Source: an uncultured Roseicyclus sp.
GTDB lineage: Bacteria; Pseudomonadota; Alphaproteobacteria; Rhodobacterales; Rhodobacteraceae
DNA length: 64,000 nucleotides
Assembly: GCA_947494975.1 (NCBI GenBank)
Contig: CANLXA010000002.1
Coordinates: 496,001-560,000, forward strand
Direction of reading: 5' to 3'
Part shown: piece after piece, positions 26,264 to 34,375 of the stretch
How positions within the stretch are numbered: the stretch's first letter is position 1
How the letters are laid out: each line of letters begins with the position of its first letter
Made by a program: the position numbers and the translations under genes
Notes under the pieces: model-generated
Database searches by the model: none
The model's input: only the letters and a program-made list of their open reading frames with translations
Told to the model about the DNA's origin: nothing

Positions 26264-27646
26264 TCACGGCGTCTTCCGCTCAGCAAGGGCCGCTTGCGTG
26301 CCCGCGACACGGCCAAGCACGACGGCTGACAGAAGGCCGTTCCCCGACAGATAGCCGCTGTCGCCCGTGCCGGAGACGCCGACCGCCGCCCCGCCCGCGG
26401 CAAAGAGATTTGGAAGCGCGGTGCCGTCGTGGCGCCGCACCTGTGCCGTTTCGGTGATGTCGAGACCGCCTTGCGTGTGAAAAAGCGCCCCAGTCACTTT
26501 CACGGCACAAAAGGGCGGGGATAAGGACGGATGGTGGAAAGTCCGGCCAAAGGCATCGGGCCCATTTGAGGGGAGGTTTGCCATCGTGTCTTGCAACGCT
26601 GCCTCGGGCAGGCCGGCGGTTTCCGCAAGCTCGGCGACCGTATCGGCCACGCGGATGGCGCCGATATCCTCGGCATCCTTGAAGTCCTGAAATTGGCGGG
26701 CGATGCCGGCAATCCGGGTGTCAAAGATCGTCCAGGCCACGCCGCCGGGCTGGGCGAGGACCGCGCGGGCGGCCTCTGAATAGCCCTGGCTTTCATTCCA
26801 GAACCGCTTGCCGTCGATGTTCACCTGAATACCGCCTTCGGTGATGACGGCCCAGGTGATCAGGATGCCCTGGGGGTGCGCCACGTTGCCGTGGCCCTGA
26901 TAGGCACCCATATGCAGGCATCGCCCGCCAAGCGCCTCGCCCCAGGTGACGGCATCGCCGCGATTGCCATCATGGCCGAACCAGACGGCGCCTTCGATTT
27001 CGGGCATGAACCGCGCAACCATATCGCGGTTGCCGCCATAGCCGTTGCAGGCCAGCACCAGCGCCGCGCAGCCGATCCGCTCGCGCCCATCGGGGGTGGC
27101 GACATCCACCCCGGTGATCCGATCATTCTCGGCAAAAAGCGTTGTGGCGCGCCGGTGGCAGACGATATCGATCCCCTCGGCTTCACAGGCCGCGCGCAAT
27201 CGGTCGATCAACTCGCGTCCGCTGCGCGTCGGCAGGCCGTGCATCCGGCGGCGGGAATGTCCCGGATAATCGAAATCCGCGACCAGCGAGAAGGGCAGCC
27301 CGAACCGGTCGGCCAGCCATTCCACCGTTGGCCCCGCATTCCGTGCCAGAAGATCGACCAGCGCTTTCGGGTTTTCGCCATCGGCCTTGCGCTGGATATC
27401 GGCGGCAAAGAGATCTGCATTATCCTCGATCCCGACCTCGCGTTGGAGCCGCGTGCCCGCCGCCGGGATCAGCCCTGCCGACAAAGCCGTGGACCCCGAT
27501 GGCGCGGCATCCGCCTCGATCACCAGCACCTCGGTGCCCGCCTCGCGGATCGACAGGGCCGCCACAAGTCCGCAGGCCCCGGCGCCGATTACCAGCACCG
27601 GGACGTGCAGATCAAACCCCGCCTCAGGCGTTGGCCGCACCGACAC
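26264..27646 (-). CDS. FAD-dependent oxidoreductase (fumarate reductase / ketosteroid dehydrogenase type flavoprotein)
   Basis: A 460-residue soluble flavoprotein. The N-terminal FAD site is VLVIGAGACGLVAALS (about 16-31) followed by VIEAD; the C-terminal NLFAAGGAAVGVSGTGDSGYLSGNGL block binds the rest of FAD. Members of this group oxidise or reduce an activated C-C bond next to a carbonyl or carboxylate. It is the last gene of the minus arm of the 26-39 kb locus, 2 bases after the lyase gene. A role in interconverting a succinate-like and a maleate-like skeleton is inferred. Confidence 0.88.
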   Translation of the reverse strand: MSVRPTPEAGFDLHVPVLVIGAGACGLVAALSIREAGTEVLVIEADAAPSGSTALSAGLIPAAGTRLQREVGIEDNADLFAADIQRKADGENPKALVDLLARNAGPTVEWLADRFGLPFSLVADFDYPGHSRRRMHGLPTRSGRELIDRLRAACEAEGIDIVCHRRATTLFAENDRITGVDVATPDGRERIGCAALVLACNGYGGNRDMVARFMPEIEGAVWFGHDGNRGDAVTWGEALGGRCLHMGAYQGHGNVAHPQGILITWAVITEGGIQVNIDGKRFWNESQGYSEAARAVLAQPGGVAWTIFDTRIAGIARQFQDFKDAEDIGAIRVADTVAELAETAGLPEAALQDTMANLPSNGPDAFGRTFHHPSLSPPFCAVKVTGALFHTQGGLDITETAQVRRHDGTALPNLFAAGGAAVGVSGTGDSGYLSGNGLLSAVVLGRVAGTQAALAERKTP

Positions 27647-27648
27647 GG

Positions 27649-28518
27649 TCAGGCCCTGCCGTCATCTTCGAACCGCTTGCCCTTAGCCAGCATGTCGGCC
27701 GTTCCGATCCGCGCGTTCAGCCCGTCGAAATCGAACATGCGATCGGAGAAGGGGCGATTGCTGCCGTTTGCATGCAGGCTGGCGTAGTAGGCCTCCGCGG
27801 TCCGGGCGAGGGCGCGGACGACGCCGCCGGGGAAGATCACGATGGAGAAGCCGAGCGCTTCGAGGTCGGAGGCGCTCCGGATCGGCGTCGCGCCGCCTTC
27901 GACCATATTGGCGAGCAGGGGGATCCGGCCCCGGAAGTGGTCGGCGACCGTTTGCAATTCCCCGTCCGACCGCAACGCCTCGATGAACAGCACATCCGCG
28001 CCGGCCTCGATATAGGCCTCGGCGCGCTCCAGCGCGGGCTCGAACCCTTCGACGGCGACGGCATCGGTGCGCGCGATGATCAGCGTCTCGTCCGAGGCGC
28101 GGGCGTCGGCCATGGCGGCGATCTTTCCCGCCATCTCGCCCTTGGGGATCAGGGATTTGTCCGAGAGGTGCCCGCAGCGTTTCGGGAAGGTCTGATCCTC
28201 GACCTGCAAGGCATGGGCACCGGCGCGTTCGTAGAGCCGCATCGTGCGCTGGGCGTTGAGCGCATTGCCGAACCCGGTATCGGCGTCGATGATCACCGGC
28301 AGATCGACCCGGTCACGGATCAGCGCCATCGTGTCGGCCATTTCAGAGACCGAGGTCAGACCGATATCGGGCCGACCCAACCTTGTATAGGCGACGGCGG
28401 CCCCGGACAGGTACAGCGCCTCGAACCCTGCCTGTTCGGCAAGGGCGGCGGTCAGCCCGTCATAAACGCCCGGGGTCAGCAGGATCTCCCTCGCGGCGAG
28501 ACGCGTGCGGAGGCTCAT
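27649..28518 (-). CDS. Isocitrate lyase / PEP-mutase family lyase
   Basis: A 289-residue member of the isocitrate lyase/PEP mutase superfamily. The metal-binding D78-A-D80-T-GFG, the VEDQTFPKRCGH segment with catalytic K113-R-C115-G-H117, and IIARTDA are all present. The KRCGH form is that of true lyases such as 2-methylisocitrate and 2,3-dimethylmalate lyase rather than PEP mutase. It would split a 2-hydroxy-dicarboxylate into a 2-oxo acid and a short acid. Its start overlaps the isochorismatase stop by 4 bases. The LeuCD-like hydratase of the divergent arm could make its substrate. Confidence 0.9.
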   Translation of the reverse strand: MSLRTRLAAREILLTPGVYDGLTAALAEQAGFEALYLSGAAVAYTRLGRPDIGLTSVSEMADTMALIRDRVDLPVIIDADTGFGNALNAQRTMRLYERAGAHALQVEDQTFPKRCGHLSDKSLIPKGEMAGKIAAMADARASDETLIIARTDAVAVEGFEPALERAEAYIEAGADVLFIEALRSDGELQTVADHFRGRIPLLANMVEGGATPIRSASDLEALGFSIVIFPGGVVRALARTAEAYYASLHANGSNRPFSDRMFDFDGLNARIGTADMLAKGKRFEDDGRA

Positions 28519-29120
28519 GCCAAGGCCTCCAGCATCTCGGCGCAGGTCAGGATCGGGGTGATCGACCCGAGCGAGACCAGGGTGGCGTCATGGACGTCTT
28601 GGCGGAACGCGGCGCAGCCATCGGACAGCAGCACGGTTGAGATATTGCGCAGATGGGCGTCCCGGACGGTACTTGCCACCCCACCATTTGTGACGATGCC
28701 GCCGATGATCAGCGTGTCGATCGCGAGGGCGCGCAGGATGTATTCCAGCCGCGTCTGGTAGAGCGCGGAATAGGCGACCTTTTCGATGGTGTAATCGGCC
28801 GGGGCCAGGGCGTCGACCAGATCGTGCCCGAAGGCCCCCGGCGCAAAATCCCCCTTCCCGAGAAAGGGCCGCAGCTCTTTCAGGTGTGGCGCGATCAGGG
28901 GCGCGCCGCTCGGGCCGGGCACAAGGGTGAACTGCGCGCTGATATAGGTGCCGCCTTGCGCGCGCAGGGCATCGGCGATGGGCCGGATGCGGGCGGGCAG
29001 GGCGGTGATGGCCTCCGCGCTCTGCCCGGCCCGGCCATAGGCACCGTCGGGGTGCAGGAAATCATTCTGCAGGTCGATGGTCAGGAGTGCCGTCCGTTTC
29101 GGATCGATCGGTGTGGTCAT
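28515..29120 (-). CDS. Isochorismatase-fold hydrolase lacking the catalytic cysteine
   Basis: A 201-residue protein of the isochorismatase/cysteine-hydrolase superfamily. The first two residues of the usual triad are present: D16 (TIDLQND) and K114 (EKVAYSAL). At the third position, where amidases have GxxTNxCVxxT, it reads GIVTNGGVAST with Gly147 for Cys. Members without the Cys include the vinyl-ether-cleaving isochorismatases, so the chemistry need not be amide hydrolysis. ATG 29120 begins one base after the HyuA gene ends. It is inside the tightly coupled minus-strand operon. Confidence 0.85.
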   Translation of the reverse strand: MTTPIDPKRTALLTIDLQNDFLHPDGAYGRAGQSAEAITALPARIRPIADALRAQGGTYISAQFTLVPGPSGAPLIAPHLKELRPFLGKGDFAPGAFGHDLVDALAPADYTIEKVAYSALYQTRLEYILRALAIDTLIIGGIVTNGGVASTVRDAHLRNISTVLLSDGCAAFRQDVHDATLVSLGSITPILTCAEMLEALA

Positions 29121-29121
29121 A

Positions 29122-31194
29122 TCAGACCTCGCTCGCTTGGGCCGCATCGGGCGTGATGATGGTGTTGCCGCAGGCATCGACCCGGCCCACAAGGCCCGGA
29201 TCGATCAGCACCGTCGTATCGGGCTGCACCAGGATGGCCGGTCCGCGGATCTCCGCACCCACCGGCAGCGCCAACCGCTGATAAATCGTGGTCTCGTGCC
29301 AGGCATCGCCGAAATGCACTTGCCGCTTGCCTGTCACGGCATCGTCCACATGGCCACCCTTGGGTGCGAGGGTGGTGAGGTCGAATTTCGGACGGCGCCC
29401 GATCACCGCCGTTCGCAGGTTCATCACGCGCCGTGTTCCGGTATCGAGAAGCCGCCCGTAGGTCGCCTTGTAGGCCTCGTCGAAGGCGGCCTCGACCTCT
29501 GCGATGTCGGGCGCAACGACCGTGCCGTCCCGCACCGATACAGGCAGGGGCACCGACACGGTGTGCGTCTGGCCGACATAGGCCATGTCCAGCTCGAAGA
29601 TCACGTCGCGCGCATCGAACCGGGAGTTTGCGGCATCGAGCAGGGCGCGCCCGTCATCGGCGTGGCGCTGCATCACATCGCACAGCATGGCGGTGTCGAG
29701 TGTTGCGGTCAGGCTGTTGATGGTCTGCACAAAGTCCTGCCGCATGTCGGCGATCACACAGCCCATCGCCGAGGTCACGCCGGGATAGCGCGGCACGACG
29801 GCGCGGCCGATGCCGACCTCCTTGAGCATGGCGCCGGTATGCAGCGCCCCGCCGCCGCCAAAGGGCATGAAGGCGAAGCGTTTGGGATCGTATCCACGCT
29901 CAATCGAGACAAGCCGGATCGCGCCCGCCATACGCGAATTGGCGACCGTCAGAATGGCCTCGGCGGCCTGCGTGGTCGACAGGCCAAGCTTCGCGCCCAC
30001 ATGGGCGTCGATGGCGCGCGCGGCGGCGTCGACATCCAGCCGCGCCAGCTTGCCGCCGATGGGGTTGTCCGGATCGATGCGGCGCAATACGATATTGGCA
30101 TCCGTCACCGTGGGCCGTGTATTGCCCTGCCCGTAGGCAACCGGGCCGGGGGTTGAGCCCGCGCTTTCGGGGCCGATGTTCAGCAGTCCGCCCTTGTCGA
30201 CCCAGGCAATGGACCCGCCGCCGGCACCGATGGTGGTGATCTCGATCATCGGCGTGCGCACGACCATGCCGAAATCGATCGCGGTCTGGGGGGCAAGCTG
30301 TGATTGCCCCTCGGCGATCAGGGCGACGTCGAAGCTGGTTCCGCCCATGTCGCCGGTGATCACGTTCTCGAACCCGGCCATGCGCGCGATATGACCCGCC
30401 GCGATGACCCCCGCGGCCGGCCCGGACAGCGCTGTTCGTACCGGCAGACGGCAGGCGGTATCCGTGCCCATGACCCCGCCATTCGATTGCACGATCATGA
30501 ATTCGCCGCCGAAGCCGCCCTCTGACAGGGCATGGCCAAGCCGATGGATATAGCCCGAGACCTCCGGTTGCAGATACGCATTGAGCGCCGTCGTCGAGAA
30601 GCGTTCGAACTCGCGGATCTCGGGCAGGATCTCGGACGAACAGCTGACGTGACTGTTGGGCCAGATCTCCCGGACGGCCTCGACCGCGCGGGCCTCGTTC
30701 TCGGAATTGGCATAGGCGTTGGCAAACAGCACCGCAACGGCCTCGCAGCCCGCATCGATCAGGGTGCGCGTCGCGGCCCGCACCGCGTCGAGGTCCACCG
30801 GCGTTCGGATCGTGCCGTCCGCCAGCGTGCGCTCCGGCACCTCAAGGCGCCGGTCGCGGGGCACAACGGGCACGAAATCGCCGCGCAGGCCCCATGTCCG
30901 CGGGCGGTCGCGGCGGCGCATTTCCAGCACGTCGCGCAGGCCGTGCGTCGTGATGATACCGATCCGCGCGCCTTTCCGTTCAAGCAGCGCATTCGTGCCC
31001 GCGGTGGTGCCGTGAACGACGACATTGACCGTCGACAGATCGTCGGTGTGTTTCGAAATGCCGTCGAGAAAGCCCGCCGACTGGTCGGGGCGTGTGGTTG
31101 GCACCTTGGCCACCTCGGCGGTTCCGGTCACCTCGTCGAGGACAAACACATCGGTGAAGGTGCCGCCGACATCGACGCCGATCATGCGGCTCAT
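29122..31194 (-). CDS. Hydantoinase/oxoprolinase family protein, HyuA-type subunit
   Basis: A 690-residue protein with the ASKHA-type phosphate motif GVDVGGTFTDVFVLD at the N-terminus (about 6-20), the GDMGGTSFDVALI second motif (about 279-291) and GGGGALHTG near residue 460. HyuA proteins use ATP to activate a cyclic amide or ketone (N-methylhydantoin, 5-oxoproline, acetone) together with HyuB. The start overlaps the HyuB stop by 4 bases. Length is normal. Probable role here: ATP-dependent opening of a ring amide. Confidence 0.93.
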   Translation of the reverse strand: MSRMIGVDVGGTFTDVFVLDEVTGTAEVAKVPTTRPDQSAGFLDGISKHTDDLSTVNVVVHGTTAGTNALLERKGARIGIITTHGLRDVLEMRRRDRPRTWGLRGDFVPVVPRDRRLEVPERTLADGTIRTPVDLDAVRAATRTLIDAGCEAVAVLFANAYANSENEARAVEAVREIWPNSHVSCSSEILPEIREFERFSTTALNAYLQPEVSGYIHRLGHALSEGGFGGEFMIVQSNGGVMGTDTACRLPVRTALSGPAAGVIAAGHIARMAGFENVITGDMGGTSFDVALIAEGQSQLAPQTAIDFGMVVRTPMIEITTIGAGGGSIAWVDKGGLLNIGPESAGSTPGPVAYGQGNTRPTVTDANIVLRRIDPDNPIGGKLARLDVDAAARAIDAHVGAKLGLSTTQAAEAILTVANSRMAGAIRLVSIERGYDPKRFAFMPFGGGGALHTGAMLKEVGIGRAVVPRYPGVTSAMGCVIADMRQDFVQTINSLTATLDTAMLCDVMQRHADDGRALLDAANSRFDARDVIFELDMAYVGQTHTVSVPLPVSVRDGTVVAPDIAEVEAAFDEAYKATYGRLLDTGTRRVMNLRTAVIGRRPKFDLTTLAPKGGHVDDAVTGKRQVHFGDAWHETTIYQRLALPVGAEIRGPAILVQPDTTVLIDPGLVGRVDACGNTIITPDAAQASEV

Positions 31195-32885
31195 GACGTA
31201 TGCTCCTGCCAGGCGGGCCCGTAGGTTTCGGTTGCGGCCTCGGCGCTCAGATAGCCAAGCGCCACGTCCCGTGCGACAGCGTCAGGCGCGCGGTTTGCGG
31301 CGTCGCCATATCCGCCGCCACCGGGCGTCTCGAGGCGCACGGCCTGGCCCTTCCGCAACTTGATGCCGACCATCTTGGAGGCCAGCGGGGGGGCCTTCCA
31401 GCCGTCCTCCTGCTCATAATGGAAGACGTTCATCGCACCCGGCGCGCCGCCCGACACGCCTTGTGGGGCAAATCGCCCGCGTTCGCCGAACAGGAATGCC
31501 TCCGCCGTTTCTTCCAGCACTTCGATCTCGTAAATCGCGCCAAGCCCGCCACGATGGGCGCCCGCACCGGCGCTGTCGGGGCGGAGCGCCCATTGCCGGA
31601 ACATCACGGGGTAGGCGGCTTCGAGGATTTCCATGGGCGGGATCGTCGCTGTCGAGATCGGCGCATTGCCATGGTTGAGCCCATCGCTCTCGATGCTGCC
31701 CCCATGCCCGCCGCCATAGAAGCTGAACATCACCCAAGGCGCGCCATTGCCGCGTTTGCCCGCGATGGAAAGCGCGTTGATCGTCCCGTAGGCATTGGCA
31801 ACAACACGCTCCGGCGCCGCCAGCGACGCGGCACTGAAGATCACGTCGATCATCCGCAGAATGGTCTCGGTATAGCCGCCAACCGGCGCCGGAAACTGCG
31901 CCGCCAGAAGCGAGCCTTCCGGCACGCGTACCTCGATGGGGCGCATGACGCCCGAATTTGCCGGCAGATCGGGGAAGATATGTTTGACCGCCACATAGGC
32001 GGTGGCGACGGCCGTGGGCAGGGCGATGTTGACCGGGCCTGCCGTGACCGGGGCTGTCCCCTCGAAATCGAGCACCAACCTGTCGCCTTCAATCTCAAGC
32101 GTCACGCAGATCGGCAGGGCGGTGTCGGTGATGCCGTCATTGTCGAGGAAATCCGTAGCCTGCCAGCGCCCGTCCGGCAGCCCGGACAGTTCGGCGCGCA
32201 TCAAGGCGTCGGCCCGATCCTGCAGCGCATCGAGCGCGGCGCGGACCGTATCCGCCCCGTATTCGCCGAGCAATTCGTCGAGCCGCCTGACCCCGAGGTC
32301 AAGCGCGCCGAGCTGCCCGTTGAGATCACCCATCGCGGATTGCGGCAAGCGGGTGTTGCGCAGAAGGATATCGATTATGTCCTGCTGCATCTCACCGCCG
32401 CGCGCGAGCTTGACCGGCGGCAGCACGAAGGCCTCCTGAAAGACATCGGTGGCCGACGGGTTGTAATTGCCCGGAACTGCGCCGCCCACATCGTGCCAAT
32501 GTCCGACGGAGGCGAGGTAGCAGAACAATTCCCCGTCATGGAAATAGGGGCGCACAAGGCGCATGTCGGACAGGTGCGTCCCGCCCATATGGGCATCGTT
32601 GAAGATGTAGATGTCGCCATCGGACAGCGCGCCCGTCCCTGCCGCCTTGTCGATGACCGCCTTCACGGCGAAAGACATGACGCCGACGAAGATCGGCAGG
32701 CCAGACTTGCCCTGCACCAGTGTATCGCCACTGACCGCATGGTAGAGGCCATGGCTGGCATCATGGGCCTCGGCGATGATCGGGTTGAAGGCCGCCCGGA
32801 ACAGCGTGGCGTCCATCTCGTCGGCGATTTGCTCCATGCGTCCGGCCAGAACCGCCAGCGTGATCGGGTCGATGTCGCTGCTCAT
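31191..32885 (-). CDS. Hydantoinase B/oxoprolinase family protein, HyuB-type subunit
   Basis: A 564-residue HyuB-type subunit. The typical start DIDPITLAVLAGRMEQIADEM and the segments YIFNDAHMGGTHLSDMRLV, TPGGGGYGD and GNYNP are present. It is the partner of the HyuA protein that follows. ATG 32885 overlaps the TGA of the tautomerase gene (ATGA), which fixes this start over upstream in-frame codons. The metal-binding part of the hydantoinase complex is thought to lie in this subunit. Confidence 0.93.
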   Translation of the reverse strand: MSSDIDPITLAVLAGRMEQIADEMDATLFRAAFNPIIAEAHDASHGLYHAVSGDTLVQGKSGLPIFVGVMSFAVKAVIDKAAGTGALSDGDIYIFNDAHMGGTHLSDMRLVRPYFHDGELFCYLASVGHWHDVGGAVPGNYNPSATDVFQEAFVLPPVKLARGGEMQQDIIDILLRNTRLPQSAMGDLNGQLGALDLGVRRLDELLGEYGADTVRAALDALQDRADALMRAELSGLPDGRWQATDFLDNDGITDTALPICVTLEIEGDRLVLDFEGTAPVTAGPVNIALPTAVATAYVAVKHIFPDLPANSGVMRPIEVRVPEGSLLAAQFPAPVGGYTETILRMIDVIFSAASLAAPERVVANAYGTINALSIAGKRGNGAPWVMFSFYGGGHGGSIESDGLNHGNAPISTATIPPMEILEAAYPVMFRQWALRPDSAGAGAHRGGLGAIYEIEVLEETAEAFLFGERGRFAPQGVSGGAPGAMNVFHYEQEDGWKAPPLASKMVGIKLRKGQAVRLETPGGGGYGDAANRAPDAVARDVALGYLSAEAATETYGPAWQEHTS

Positions 32886-33442
32886 GTTGCCCGCCCTTCG
32901 GCCAGATCGTTCCACACATCTTGCCGTATCACTTGCCCCTCCGACACTTCGAACCGGTCGATGAAGCGGATACCGGAAAACGGCGTGCCGTCCGGCCATT
33001 CACCGGCCAAGGTGCCGCGGGCGAACACCACCGCAATATCCCCAGACGGGAAGGCCTCGACCGCCTCATAGGTCTTTGACACGAAACGGTATCGCGGCTT
33101 GGCCCAGGCGATCAGCTCGGTGAGCGAGGTCATCGGGGCGGTTCCGGGAAAGGTCATCCGGAAGCCGGGGCCGAGCAGAGAGCGGGCTGTTTCAATATCG
33201 CGGGCCTCCATTGCGTTCAGATAAGCCAAAACCAGCCTTGCGGGATCGGGCAGGGCGGGGGCGGAGCGGTGCAAGCTGCCCTCGCGCGCCTCGTGCCCGG
33301 ATGCATCGTCGTGCAGCGTGACGGTGACGGCCTCATCGCGTGCGGGAACGACGAACCGAATCGCGTCGGTCAAGGCGCGGACAAGGCGGCGTTTGTCGTC
33401 CGGTCCATACCCGGATGGAATACGGGCCTCCACGATCGGCAT
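32882..33442 (-). CDS. Tautomerase (4-OT-like) fused to SnoaL/NTF2-like domain
   Basis: A 186-residue protein in two parts. Residues 1-57 look like a 4-oxalocrotonate-tautomerase subunit: Pro directly after Met (the N-terminal catalytic base), PIVEARI strand, and DDKRRLVRALTDAI helix. Residues 66-180 look like a SnoaL/NTF2 cone (LAYLNAMEARDIETARSLLGPGFRMTFPG, then FIDRFEVSEGQVIRQDVW). GGGGAG lies just upstream. It is the first gene of the minus arm and overlaps HyuB by 4 bases. The combination suggests one enzyme that shifts a double bond in a ring substrate; I know of no characterised example. Confidence 0.8.
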   Translation of the reverse strand: MPIVEARIPSGYGPDDKRRLVRALTDAIRFVVPARDEAVTVTLHDDASGHEAREGSLHRSAPALPDPARLVLAYLNAMEARDIETARSLLGPGFRMTFPGTAPMTSLTELIAWAKPRYRFVSKTYEAVEAFPSGDIAVVFARGTLAGEWPDGTPFSGIRFIDRFEVSEGQVIRQDVWNDLAEGRAT

Positions 33443-33466
33443 TTGATCTCCCCAAAAATCTGCACT

Positions 33467-33506
33467 TCAAATATAACAGGTTTGCGGATATGAAAATGTC
33501 AAATAT
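33467..33506. promoter_or_regulatory. Repeated TCAAATAT in the divergent promoter of the hydantoinase and LeuCD arms
   Basis: TCAAATAT occurs at 33467-33474 and again at 33499-33506, 32 bases apart (three helical turns), in the 138-bp spacer between the tautomerase start and the GntR gene. This phasing suits a pair of regulator or RNA-polymerase contacts. The neighbouring GntR/UTRA protein is the obvious candidate binder. Confidence 0.4.
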
Positions 33507-33580
33507 CGTGAATGCGGATTGCCAGCGGCTTGACGGGGCCCCGGCAGATCGCATCACACACCACCGGGAGCCGCTTTGCC

Positions 33581-34375
33581 GTGACCATCCACGCCCAACC
33601 GACACTGCCCGAAGGCGGCAAGGCCCGCCGCGTCTACCTGTCGTTGCGCGACGAAATTTCCAACGGCACCTTGGCATCCGGCGCGCGTTTGCCCGGTGAG
33701 CACAAGCTGGCCGATAGTTTCGATGTCAGCCGGATCACGATCCGCCGCGCGCTGGACGCGCTGGCCCTCGACGGCCTGATTGAGAAACGCGCCGGTTCGG
33801 GCTCGGTCGTGCTGCGCCAGTCCGACCATGAGCAGCGCATTGCCGCGGACTTCGCCACGCTCATTCCGCAACTCGTGGAGATGGATCGGACCACGACGGC
33901 CCGTCTGCTGTCCTTCTCCTACACAAAGGCATCCGAGGCGGTCGCCAAGGCCCTTGGCCTGGACTCCGGGGAGAAGGTGCAAACGGCGGTTCGGGTCCGG
34001 TCGTTCGGCGATCAGCCTTTTTCGCATCTGACGACCCATGTGCCTGAAGGAATTGCCGAGAGTTACGGCGAGGCTGATCTTGCCACCCAGCCGCTCTTCC
34101 GCCTGTTGGAACGCAGCGGTGTGGCGGTCGACTCGGCGCATCAATCGGTCTCTGCCGCCCTTGCGGTACCCAATGTGGCGGAGGCGCTGAATATCTCGGT
34201 CGGATCGCCGCTGCTCTTCGTGCAACGCGTGGTGCGCGACGAGAGCGGACGGGGTGTGGAATACCTCTCGGCGCTCTATCGGCCCGACCTCTTCCGCCTC
34301 GAGATGCGTCTGGCGCGCGTGGGGACCGGCGAGACGCGCCACTGGGAACCCGTCATCGGGGCGCGAGATCCATGA
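33581..34375 (+). CDS. GntR-family regulator, HutC/UTRA subfamily
   Basis: A 264-residue regulator: winged helix (about 15-75, DSFDVSRITIRRALDALALDGL recognition) and UTRA ligand domain (about 95-250, with SHLTTHVP and LLFVQRVVRDESGRGVEYLSALYRPD). GTG 33581 is chosen because GGGAG lies 10 bases before it and the HutC-type start then fits; an ATG at 33512 is in frame but has no site. UTRA proteins respond to small ligands such as imidazole acids and sugars. It overlaps the LeuC-like gene by 4 bases and is divergent from the hydantoinase arm, so it likely controls both. Confidence 0.88.
   Translation: MTIHAQPTLPEGGKARRVYLSLRDEISNGTLASGARLPGEHKLADSFDVSRITIRRALDALALDGLIEKRAGSGSVVLRQSDHEQRIAADFATLIPQLVEMDRTTTARLLSFSYTKASEAVAKALGLDSGEKVQTAVRVRSFGDQPFSHLTTHVPEGIAESYGEADLATQPLFRLLERSGVAVDSAHQSVSAALAVPNVAEALNISVGSPLLFVQRVVRDESGRGVEYLSALYRPDLFRLEMRLARVGTGETRHWEPVIGARDP

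Noticed and set aside
31200-33071. 623-codon open frame antisense to HyuB
   Set aside because: No domain seen; HyuB on the other strand is well supported with operon overlaps.
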